From positions 124,001 through 188,000 of the forward strand of contig NZ_AHBZ03000012.1 of the NCBI RefSeq assembly GCF_000238375.3: DNA of 64,000 nt, read 5' to 3'. Numbering within the stretch: the first letter of the stretch is position 1; each line of letters opens with the position of its first letter. Source of the DNA: Pseudoalteromonas citrea (lineage in GTDB: Bacteria > Pseudomonadota > Gammaproteobacteria > Enterobacterales > Alteromonadaceae). A model generated the notes under the pieces. That model made no database searches, was not told where the DNA came from, and saw only the letters and a list, made by a program, of their open reading frames with translations. A program made the translations under genes and the position numbers. This document shows positions 58,101 through 64,000 of this stretch, piece by piece.

Positions 58101-58500
58101 TATCATTATCCAGCATGCCATTTTTTTTCATTTCCCATAAAGCATCATCTTGATCAGATTTTTGCTTCGCAAACACCGGGTTTTCTTTACGCATTTCACC
58201 TAAGGTCGGAATGCGCAAATAGGCGCCATCGCGCATGTGATTGAGGTTTTTATCTAAGAAAGCATTGGGGTTTTTTGTATAGAACGCACTCATGACTTGA
58301 TAAATAGTCACAGACTCGTCGTTGCGCACCTTTTTAGCTATACGCCACAAAGTGTCGGAAGGTTTTATTGGCCCTATAGTTCGGCCTTGCATGCCATAAT
58401 CTGCGCCTTTAGGCCCTTTAATTTGGGCAGCCTCTTGCGTAAGAACTGGCATGGTGATCAATGCAGACGCAAAGATACAAAAAAAGACAAAACCGCGCAT
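52138..58500 (-). CDS. fimV: FimV/HubP-type polar protein with greatly expanded acidic repeats
   Basis: A 2120-residue inner-membrane protein of the FimV/HubP family, which organises cell poles and supports type IV pili, chemotaxis and chromosome polarity. Order of domains: signal peptide (residues 1-21); LysM-like peptidoglycan-binding region (about 40-98, SDTLWRIAKKVRND and AYLRIPTLGEM); periplasmic coiled coil (about 150-235); membrane helix (257-280); a very acidic cytoplasmic region of some 1750 residues; and the C-terminal FimV TPR-like domain (ADGFAAKLDLARAYIEIEDY). The acidic part holds three sets of tandem repeats (see repeat entries). FimV of Pseudomonas aeruginosa is about 919 residues, so this copy is more than twice as long. 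Long open frames on the opposite strand are only a by-product of the repeats. Confidence 0.93.
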   Translation of the reverse strand: MRGFVFFCIFASALITMPVLTQEAAQIKGPKGADYGMQGRTIGPIKPSDTLWRIAKKVRNDESVTIYQVMSAFYTKNPNAFLDKNLNHMRDGAYLRIPTLGEMRKENPVFAKQKSDQDDALWEMKKNGMLDNDTIEQAQKKVTQARKVDVEEAKVELANRLKSLQMDQDSKLLELQNQFKSSVRNVEDILKENNKLKQKLGDISDELKNVQQQLGQDSQIQQQLKSLIDLQNELLAEQAAQKQQDSGMSSEALLSNPLMVLLMAIVPSLLVIGGVILFLKKRQKDEPADSGAEDDFLPQAPVAADPLDLDIAPAAVPDPIDESVQLDDDMLPEDDDIMFDSLEDDAFEEGNDTLDQDELDGLLSDDIVFDDETDELDSGDDLDDFLQQNFDEPDGLGDEVALDIEQDSGDILNDGDIDDLFNEVSSADDGNDDELDISDDALAALSEELAEDSQEDVDIDSILDETSSKPDVDIMGDDVDSLLESNSQETIESSDNLDLDDIDSLLDEESNNDSKNEDDEFDIDDIDGLLDEVGSEEGDTPSEEAFDIDDIDGLLDEAASKSDEPLSEEEFDIDDIDGLIEEAAPEEVAETQLEEEFDIDDIDGLIDEAAPEEVAETQLEEEFDIDDIDGLIEEAAPEEVAETQLEEEFDIDDIDGLIEEATPEELAETQLEEEFDIDDIDGLIEEAAPEEVTETQLEEEFDIDDIDGLIDEATPEEVTETSLEEEFDIDDIDGIDGLIDETGELDDGQGDNELDALVEEADSSPELDTGFETDIDTVTENNDLAETDGEVTAEAELIEEADELDDVQGDNELDALVEEADSSTDLDTDIEADIENTDLAATESEVTAEAELIEEADELDDGQGDNELDALVEEADSSTDLDTDIEADIEADIEADIEADIDTVTENIDLAETDGEVTAEAELIEEADELDDVQGDNELDALVEEADSSTDLDTDIEADIENTDLGETDGEVTAEAELIEEADELDDGQGDNELDALLEEADSSTDLDTGFETDIDTENIGLAEADGEVAIEPELAEEAGELDIENIDGLLNEPDDELDIEDIDELLNGDKDTVVTSSLTDDIAGDLLSEVDDELLSETSHSGQSDNLPIIESDFDLDDLDSPESEAQSNSTPVPSDDESIPPISEFDEEEKKNGQSIDELLKTLDDSGESDWDDELAEEDEIDLGDDPLLEGADLSETEVFDEPDLVTPSAELDSYPELELDNELDDTPLSTSETEQALSDALQSKMVSEHALEGDLDDLHEEDDLDLSFEDDETTRHDEQIDDVTPVENEQDEQNIEDLPEFNEQDALDSMGDELDELSASEFDSLLQDEDALSTSSVTDLNVEQDLGAFTETLEAQPQSSDEEISVEAEQPIETVPEFDEQAALDALADEPETSREVEDELDVDPTLESTPDNNFAEEVLADPSELEAHVDEEVNVAAEEPIETLPEFDEQAALDALADEPETSREVEDELDVDPTLESTPDDNFAEDVLADPSELEPSELEAHSDEEISVEAEEPIETVPEFDEQAALDALADEPETSLEVEDELDVDPTLESTPDDNFAEDVLAEPTKLEPSELEAHVEEEVNVVAEEPIETLPEFDEQAALDALADEPEASREVEDELDVDPTLESISDDNFAENVLEDLSELEPSELEAHVEEEAHVEEEVNVAAEEPIETLPEFDEQAALDALADEPEASREVEDELDVDPTLESTSDDNFAENVLADPSELEPHVDEEINVAAEEPIETLPEFDEQAALDVLAEEPETSLEVDDQLDVDPTLESTSDDDFTEDMLAEPSGLESHVDEEVNVDEEINVAAEEPIETLPEFDEQSALDALADEPETSLEVDDQLDVDPTLESTSDDDFAEDMLAEPSELDAHVDEEINVGAESLLETQVDPEPTSLADAPEFELESEAQEDDNLPDSPDEFLSQLDELSEAQEAAEQVVIDEAAIENEFMANLSDTDFDSLLNDMVEPEPINISDLDDVEVDFDSLLNDEPDLDTSELAELAELAELSEDEEDQFVDIDDLLSQSDDLEPQDEPYNDADMDVGLGDFDEFLAGDNATDVDLEADGFAAKLDLARAYIEIEDYDGAMGVIKEVLDKGPESVQSEAQALQSKLIT
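52800..54420 (-). repeat. FimV repeat family III (about 72 residues, 7 copies)
   Basis: Units of about 70-80 residues with the core PEFDEQAALDALADEPE, then EVEDELDVDPTLES and DNFAEDVLADPSELE. Seven clear copies are seen, with a divergent eighth (PEFNEQDALDSMGDELDELS) at the N-terminal side. Copies differ by small indels such as an extra EPSELE or a doubled VDEE. Confidence 0.85.
55385..56280 (-). repeat. FimV repeat family II (about 55-70 residues, 5 copies)
   Basis: Units with the core LDDGQGDNELDALVEEADSS, then DLDTDIEADI and DGEVTAEAELIEEADE. Five copies are seen. The third contains four consecutive EADI tetrapeptide units, a small repeat within the repeat encoded by GATATC-rich DNA. Confidence 0.85.
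56285..56950 (-). repeat. FimV repeat family I (about 26 residues, 9 copies)
   Basis: Units of 26 residues in the central copies, with the core EEFDIDDIDGLIEEAAPEEV and the link AETQLE. Nine copies of FDIDDIDG are seen, the last with a doubled IDG. The N-terminal units (LLDEVGSEEGD, LLDEAASKSDE) are older and less regular. Confidence 0.88.
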
Positions 58501-58723
58501 GTTGATCCTTTCTGTACATTGTTCAGCATCTCGCCAAACATTTTAATAATGCTAAGGGTAGCTTTTGCAAGCTCTATTCCAATTGCAAACTATAAACCAG
58601 TTGCCAGTGAATATCCATTGCAACGTATTGAAATTTAACATGCTTATAATAGTTTATGATGAGAGAGAAAACTACTTAGTTTTCAAAAGGTCAAATCTTT
58701 GGCGTGAAATTATACTACGGAGG

Positions 58724-58748
58724 AAAAAAGCTGCCGCTCGGCAGCTTT
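58724..58748 (-). terminator. Intrinsic terminator after asd
   Basis: Stem AAAGCTGCCG / CGGCAGCTTT with a 2-nt loop; on the minus strand a run of T follows. It lies 20 bp beyond the asd stop. Confidence 0.88.
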
Positions 58749-58767
58749 ATGCTAATAAGTTAATGAA

Positions 58768-59784
58768 TTACAAATAATTTTCTATCAGTTCTTCAGCAAT
58801 CTGTACGCTATTAGTCGCAGCGCCTTTACGTGTATTATCCGATACAACCCACAAATTTAAACCATGAGGATGCGAAATATCCTGTCGTAAACGGCCAACA
58901 TATACGGTGTCGTTACCACTGGCATCGCTCACAGGCGTTGGGTAATCTTGCTCATCTTCGATAAACTCAACACCAGGCGCTTCGTTAAGCAGTTGTTTGA
59001 TATGTTCAATATCATGTGGCATGCGTGTTTCTAAATGGATAGATTCAGCATGACCAAAAAATACCGGAACCCTTACAGCGGTAGGATTAACCAATACACT
59101 GCTATCGCCTAATATTTTTTGCGTTTCCCACACCATTTTCATTTCTTCTTTGGTGTAGCCATTCTCTTGGAAAGTATCAATTTGAGGGATAACGTTAAAC
59201 GCAATTTGCTTGGTAAATATATTATTTTCCATCGGACGGGCATTCATTAAATTAGCCGTTTGCTTAGCTAATTCATCAACAGCTTCTTTACCTGCACCTG
59301 ACACAGCCTGATACGTAGATACATTAATTCTATCTATGCCATAAGCATCATATATCGGTTTTAAAGCAACCATCATCTGAATTGTGGAACAGTTTGGGTT
59401 CGCAATGATATTACGATTACGGAAATCAGCTAAGCTGTCTTTATTAACTTCAGGCACTATCAACGGCACATCAAAGTCATACCGAAAGTGTGAAGTATTG
59501 TCGATAACCACGCAACCGGCTTCCGCTGCAACTGGCGCATACTTTTCTGACACACTACCGCCAGCTGAAAATAAGCCTATATGCGCCTGCGAGAAATCAA
59601 AGTTCTCAACGTCAATGACTTCAATTTTTTCGCCGCGAAAATCAATGTCTTCGCCAGCACTTCGACTACTTGCAAGTGCAAAAAGCTGATCAACAGGAAA
59701 CTTTCTATCTTGTAAAGTTTCGATAATTTGACGTCCAACGAGTCCCGTTGCGCCTAGTACTGCCACATTAAATTTTTGCGACAT
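58768..59784 (-). CDS. asd: Aspartate-semialdehyde dehydrogenase
   Basis: A 338-residue NADP enzyme that reduces aspartyl phosphate to aspartate semialdehyde, the branch to lysine, diaminopimelate, methionine and threonine. The NADP loop is VAVLGATGLVGRQI at residues 8-21. The catalytic Cys is in NPNCSTIQMMVALKP. The His of the HAESIHLETRMP segment is also typical. The length and the ASADH2-like form (about 337-340 residues) match Pseudomonas and Vibrio enzymes. The start at 59784 is set by GAGGAA just before its ATG. One base separates it from the pdxB stop. Confidence 0.95.
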   Translation of the reverse strand: MSQKFNVAVLGATGLVGRQIIETLQDRKFPVDQLFALASSRSAGEDIDFRGEKIEVIDVENFDFSQAHIGLFSAGGSVSEKYAPVAAEAGCVVIDNTSHFRYDFDVPLIVPEVNKDSLADFRNRNIIANPNCSTIQMMVALKPIYDAYGIDRINVSTYQAVSGAGKEAVDELAKQTANLMNARPMENNIFTKQIAFNVIPQIDTFQENGYTKEEMKMVWETQKILGDSSVLVNPTAVRVPVFFGHAESIHLETRMPHDIEHIKQLLNEAPGVEFIEDEQDYPTPVSDASGNDTVYVGRLRQDISHPHGLNLWVVSDNTRKGAATNSVQIAEELIENYL

Positions 59785-59785
59785 G

Positions 59786-60919
59786 TTATTCCTCATTCTT
59801 TTCAATTACGTTAAAGCCGAGCTGCGCTAACATAGCACCATGCTCACTGCGGTTTTCTATACTTAGCGTACTGAACTCTCTGCGTGGTGGATAATTCTTA
59901 CGCAAGCTGTCAAAACCTTGATTTTGTAAATTCGCTCGTAATAGGCCATCATCACGGCGAATGTCATATACTAAATGCACTATTCGACCTAAGTCATGTT
60001 CGGTCAGTGTTTGCTCTATTTGACACTGTGTCAACGCCGGAACTGGCAAGAAATCAGCCAATGTTTTGGTTGCTGGCACATCAAATAAACGACAGACACC
60101 TTGATATAACATTTGCGTACCACGCGCTTTGCCTTCTTGAGTGTGACCAGCAATATGCACACTCGCAAATCTCACATAAGGGAGCAACTCAGTGGGTATA
60201 TTAGGCTCATTCTCCCATACATCTAATACGAGCTCTAATTTCTTCCCTGCTTCTAGTGCATTTAACAACGCCTCGTTATCAATGACATCACCTCTACTGG
60301 CATTAATAACAACCATCCCAGATTTTAGTTTGTTAATGCGCTCTGCGTTTAGCAAGTGATGCGTTTTATGTTCACCACTGTTAATGAGCGGCACATGAAA
60401 CGTCACGAAGTCGGCTTGTTCTAAAGCAATATCTAACTCTACATGCTCGTCAAGCGTACCATTTTCATAGCGGATCGGGTCACATAATATCAACTCGACC
60501 CCCAACCCTGATAATTTATCGTGTAAGCACTGTCCAATGCTACCCACGCCAATTATGGCGAGTGTTTTGCCAGACAATTGCGTATTCGTTTCCTGACTGT
60601 AAGCATAAAGCGCACTAATCACATACTCTGCTACGGCAATCGCATTGCACCCAGGCGCGCTACTGAATGCAATATCATTCTGAGCTAACAGCGCAGTATC
60701 AATGTGATCAATGCCTATGGTAGCGGTACCAACAAATTTTAGCTGGTTTGCCCCATCGAGCAGTTTTTTGTTAACTTGGGTTACTGAACGCGTTAATAAT
60801 ACATCCACGCCTTGTAACGCTTCTGCCGCTAAATTTCGGCCATCAAACCGCTTTACTTCTCCTAAATCTGAGAAGTATTCCTCCACCAATGGCATATTTT
60901 GATCTGCAAGGATCTTCAT
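59786..60919 (-). CDS. pdxB: Erythronate-4-phosphate dehydrogenase
   Basis: A 377-residue NAD enzyme of vitamin B6 synthesis, oxidising 4-phosphoerythronate. The start MKILADQNMPLVEEYFSDLG is typical; the frame is open to 60985, but those residues do not fit. The Rossmann motif is AIIGVGSIGQCLHDKLSGLG, and the catalytic His is in ASVHIAGHTQEGKARGTQM. The C-terminal PdxB-specific dimerisation domain is present (about residues 285-377). pdxB-asd-fimV-truA is a familiar group. Confidence 0.95.
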   Translation of the reverse strand: MKILADQNMPLVEEYFSDLGEVKRFDGRNLAAEALQGVDVLLTRSVTQVNKKLLDGANQLKFVGTATIGIDHIDTALLAQNDIAFSSAPGCNAIAVAEYVISALYAYSQETNTQLSGKTLAIIGVGSIGQCLHDKLSGLGVELILCDPIRYENGTLDEHVELDIALEQADFVTFHVPLINSGEHKTHHLLNAERINKLKSGMVVINASRGDVIDNEALLNALEAGKKLELVLDVWENEPNIPTELLPYVRFASVHIAGHTQEGKARGTQMLYQGVCRLFDVPATKTLADFLPVPALTQCQIEQTLTEHDLGRIVHLVYDIRRDDGLLRANLQNQGFDSLRKNYPPRREFSTLSIENRSEHGAMLAQLGFNVIEKNEE

Positions 60920-61003
60920 TTGTTGTTCCCAGTACACACGTTTGCGGTATTGTATACCTAAGCCTTTAACAAATGCGAGCGCCAACCACAGGTAGACTGA
61001 AAC

Positions 61004-61300
61004 TTAATGTCCTTTTAACTTGTGAACACCTGCGCCAATCCCAGCAAACATAACGATGATAAGAATTAGCACCATCAAAGTGGCTTGTTTTTGCTCTGGC
61101 AACAAAATAAGGGGGCTCATAAGAATGGCGGTAATACTACTAAACGCAATAAACAATGCAGTATAAACACAGCGATGATAACCAAAGTATGCGCTCACAA
61201 GGCAAAAAAACAAGCTAACGAACACAGCGGGGGTATAAATATTAAAAGACATCCATGTTGCTATTAAAGATACAGCTATTGAAAGTGTAGCGTTCATCAT
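61004..61300 (-). CDS. Small hydrophobic membrane protein
   Basis: A 98-residue protein with about four membrane segments (LSIAVSLIATWMSFNIYTP, VFVSLFFCLVSAYFGYH, ALFIAFSSITAILMSPLIL, TLMVLILIIVMFAGIGAGV) and a short basic end (HKLKGH). I do not recognise a family. GGAAGG precedes the ATG. Its stop is 84 bp before the pdxB start on the same strand, so it may be the leader gene of the pdxB operon. Confidence 0.6.
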   Translation of the reverse strand: MMNATLSIAVSLIATWMSFNIYTPAVFVSLFFCLVSAYFGYHRCVYTALFIAFSSITAILMSPLILLPEQKQATLMVLILIIVMFAGIGAGVHKLKGH

Positions 61301-61556
61301 TTTAGGTTCCTTCCTGATATATGACTTACCTAAAAATAGATCAAAACAACATATTTACAACTTTAAAAATACAAATAACTCACAAACCAACCAGCTTACT
61401 ATTTCCAGTGACTCCTAATATAACGTACGTTGGATATCCATTTAGATGACCAAACGCCTAACAACGCTGGACGCAACAATCTCTTTGTGAAGCTCAATAG
61501 TCAAATTTAATGTCCCTATATTTTCTCTTGTAAATATTTGCCTTAGCCGCTAGTCT

Positions 61557-61579
61557 TAATAGGTGGTCAGACCTCTAAT
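61557..61579. promoter_or_regulatory. FadR-type operator upstream of fadE
   Basis: TAGGTGGTCAGACCTCTA is a good match to the FadR consensus (TGGTnnGACCA core, here TGGTCAGACCT). It lies 16 bp before the fadE start, where binding would block transcription in the absence of long-chain acyl-CoA. Confidence 0.65.
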
Positions 61580-61592
61580 AAGGAAGAACAAC

Positions 61593-64000
61593 ATGACACT
61601 CGTATTTACATTGGCATTGCTCGCCCTACTTGGCGCAGCAAGCTACCATAGAGCTAGCTGGAACACCTGCGTTGGTGTGGCTGCTGTAACATTAATCATC
61701 GGTACGCTTTCGGGGGCATTTGGTGCTCTTTCATGGCTAATTTTCTTAGCCATTGCTGTACCGCTGTCTCTCACAAACATTCGTCAACAGTATATTATTT
61801 CACCTTTATTTAAGGCGTTTAAGAAAGTTACACCAACAATGTCTGATACTGAAAAATCAGCTATTGATGCTGGAACGACTTGGTGGGAAGCTGATTTGTT
61901 TTGTGGCAACCCAAATTGGGAAAAACTTCATCAGTATCCAAAACCAAGACTTACCGTTGAAGAACAAGCTTTCTTAGACGGCCCTGTTGAAGAAGTTTGT
62001 GCGATGCTAGACGATTGGAAAGCAACCCACGAACTAACTGATTTACCAAAAGATGTATGGCAATATTTAAAAGACAATAAGTTCTTCGCCATGATCATTA
62101 AAAAGCAATATGGTGGGCTGGAGTTTTCTGCCTACGCACAATCATGTGTACTACAAAAGCTAACAAGTAAATCAACTTTACTATCATCTATCGTCGGAGT
62201 ACCTAACTCACTCGGGCCAGGTGAACTATTGCAACACTATGGTACCAAAGAACAAAAAGACCACTACCTTCCCCGACTTGCGAAAGGGCAAGAGATCCCG
62301 TGTTTTGCACTTACCTCCCCTGAAGCAGGCTCAGATGCATCGGCCATCCCTGATTTTGGCATTGTATGTAAAGGTGAATGGGAAGGAAAAGAAACACTCG
62401 GCATTCGATTAACGTGGAATAAGCGTTATATTACACTGGCTCCTGTTGCGACAGTACTTGGCTTAGCATTTAAGCTCAGAGACCCTGATGGGCTATTAGG
62501 CGAGAATAAAGAACCGGGCATTACCTGCGCTTTGATCCCAACCACAACCCCAGGTGTTAAAATTGGTCGCCGTCACTTTCCATTGAACGTACCGTTTCAA
62601 AACGGACCGACGCAAGGCGATGACATTTTTGTCCCAATTGATTACATCATCGGCGGGCCTGAAATGGCGGGCCAAGGTTGGCGTATGTTGGTTGAGTGCT
62701 TGTCTGTAGGACGTGCAATTACACTGCCTTCAAACTCAACCGGTGGTATAAAATCACTGGCATTAGCTAGTGGCGCATATAGCCGCATTCGTCGTCAATT
62801 TAGACTTCCAATTGGAAAAATGGAAGGTGTAGAAGAGTCATTAGCAAAATTAGCAGGCTATGCCTACAGTACTGATGCAGCTGTCACCATGTCTACCGGC
62901 GCGGTTGACTTGGGTGAAAAGCCTTCAGTCGTTTCAGCAATATTAAAATACCATCTAACAGAGCAAATGCGTACTTCAACGATGCATGCTATGGACATTC
63001 ACGGCGGTAAAGGGATCTGTCTTGGGCCAAATAACTACTTAGGTCGAGGCTATCAAGGCGCGCCCATTGCAATTACTGTAGAAGGCGCAAACATATTAAC
63101 CCGTAATATGATCATATACGGTCAAGGTGCCATTCGTTGTCATCCTTTCGTACTTGCGGAACTCAATGCAGTTGGTATGACTGACAAACAAGCCGCTTTA
63201 GACAGCTTCGATTCATCTTTGATGGGTCATATAGGCTTCACATTATCAAACCTTGTACGTACTAAATGGCTCGCCCTAACTGGAGCCCGCTTTACCAAAG
63301 TCCCGTTTAATGATGAAACTGCTGTTTTCTATCGTAACGCCAGTCGATATAGCGCATCTTTAGCACTTATGTCAGACATTTGTATGGCAGTATTTGGTGG
63401 CTCATTGAAACGAAAAGAACGTATCTCTGCGCGACTAGGCGATTTATTAAGTTATCTTTATCTTGTTTCTGCAACGCTTAAACGCTACAACGATGAAGGC
63501 CGTAAAAAAGAAGACTTACCATTTGTGCAATGGAGCTGTCAGGAACATTTGTATTTGTGTCAACGGGCATTGGCAGATCTGATCAACAATATGCCATCAG
63601 CCCCATTACGTGCCGTGTTAAAACTGGTCTTATTCCCGTTTGGTAGACCAATTCGTAAACCAACTGACACGTTAGAACACAAACTTGCTCATTTATTACA
63701 AACGCCAAATGAATCAAGAGATAGACTGGCTGCTCATATTTATTTAACGAATGAACCTTTGAACTTAATTGGTAAGCAAGAACAAACCTTAAAAGATATT
63801 CTTGCCGTAGAACCTCTCTTTGATAAGGTTTGTCGTGCTAAAGGGCAAAAACTGCCATTCACACAATTAGATAAAGTCGCTCAAATGGGGCTTGAGGCAA
63901 ATATTCTTAATGAAGATGAAGCGGCGCAACTTGCTGAAGTCGAAGCTAAGCGTCTTGCCGTGATCAATGTCGATGATTTTGACCCAAGTGAGCTCATGGC
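61593..64000 (+). CDS. fadE: Acyl-CoA dehydrogenase FadE, 3' end beyond the window
   Basis: 802 codons are visible without a stop; the family is about 815 residues, so only the last few are missing. It catalyses the first oxidation of beta-oxidation with FAD. Two N-terminal membrane helices ([16 protein letters not shown] and [20 protein letters not shown]) anchor it. The acyl-CoA dehydrogenase body contains [19 protein letters not shown] for FAD binding, [20 protein letters not shown], and [20 protein letters not shown]. FadE proteins use a distant glutamate as base (in [20 protein letters not shown]). The ATG at 61593 has AAGGAAG before it. Confidence 0.96.
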   Translation, partial: MTLVFTLALLALLGAASYHRASWNTCVGVAAVTLIIGTLSGAFGALSWLIFLAIAVPLSLTNIRQQYIISPLFKAFKKVTPTMSDTEKSAIDAGTTWWEADLFCGNPNWEKLHQYPKPRLTVEEQAFLDGPVEEVCAMLDDWKATHELTDLPKDVWQYLKDNKFFAMIIKKQYGGLEFSAYAQSCVLQKLTSKSTLLSSIVGVPNSLGPGELLQHYGTKEQKDHYLPRLAKGQEIPCFALTSPEAGSDASAIPDFGIVCKGEWEGKETLGIRLTWNKRYITLAPVATVLGLAFKLRDPDGLLGENKEPGITCALIPTTTPGVKIGRRHFPLNVPFQNGPTQGDDIFVPIDYIIGGPEMAGQGWRMLVECLSVGRAITLPSNSTGGIKSLALASGAYSRIRRQFRLPIGKMEGVEESLAKLAGYAYSTDAAVTMSTGAVDLGEKPSVVSAILKYHLTEQMRTSTMHAMDIHGGKGICLGPNNYLGRGYQGAPIAITVEGANILTRNMIIYGQGAIRCHPFVLAELNAVGMTDKQAALDSFDSSLMGHIGFTLSNLVRTKWLALTGARFTKVPFNDETAVFYRNASRYSASLALMSDICMAVFGGSLKRKERISARLGDLLSYLYLVSATLKRYNDEGRKKEDLPFVQWSCQEHLYLCQRALADLINNMPSAPLRAVLKLVLFPFGRPIRKPTDTLEHKLAHLLQTPNESRDRLAAHIYLTNEPLNLIGKQEQTLKDILAVEPLFDKVCRAKGQKLPFTQLDKVAQMGLEANILNEDEAAQLAEVEAKRLAVINVDDFDPSELM

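Overview
The window looks like chromosomal DNA of a marine gammaproteobacterium of the Alteromonadales, most likely Pseudoalteromonas. The evidence is the housekeeping gene order (rpoE-rseABC-lepA-lepB-rnc-era-recO-pdxJ; pdxB-asd-fimV-truA-accD-folC-dedD-cvpA-purF), the low GC content, the FimV-type polar protein and the FadR-type site in front of fadE. This placement comes from recognising protein families and synteny, not from a database search.

Layout. 1-4450: end of a Tim44-like membrane protein gene, a GrpB-family gene, a small membrane protein, a GLYK-type P-loop kinase and a catalase. 4521-20015: an accessory region between the catalase gene and pdxJ. It holds an IS256 remnant, a complete IS3-family element that has broken a second IS3-family element, a nucleotidyltransferase, several orphan genes, a LexA-boxed pair (NdpA-like nucleoid protein plus membrane protein), a three-gene operon (XRE regulator, membrane protein, 41-residue double-glycine-leader peptide), an oriT-like segment with a truncated mobilisation-type gene, a REP-type tyrosine transposase with doubled ends, a periplasmic binding protein and a third IS3-family element. 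20161-28698: the sigma-E operon and the translation/RNA-processing block, all on the minus strand, with a sigma-E-type promoter in front of rpoE. 28870-37470: nadB, the ygfX-sdhE pair, ygfZ, an SlyD-type isomerase, envelope proteins, a DUF440 gene, a crotonase, an LrgA/LrgB pair and an MscS channel. 37496-45808: cysS, ppiB, lpxH, a DUF4105 protein, a DUF3015 protein, miaE and a Yip1-like protein. 45838-60919: the purF-to-pdxB block, including a 6.4-kb fimV gene built mostly from three families of acidic tandem repeats. 61557-64000: a FadR-type operator and most of fadE.

How the parts fit. The conserved blocks are ordinary core metabolism and envelope stress control. The unusual biology sits in the accessory region. 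The main candidates are (1) the regulator-membrane protein-GG-peptide operon at 13669-14704, whose peptide gene (13698-13823, minus) is shorter than 60 codons and easily missed, and (2) the pair at 10759-13268, where a perfect CTGT-N8-ACAG LexA-type box covers the predicted promoter, suggesting a DNA-damage-inducible nucleoid-protein/membrane-protein module. Both functional readings are inferences.
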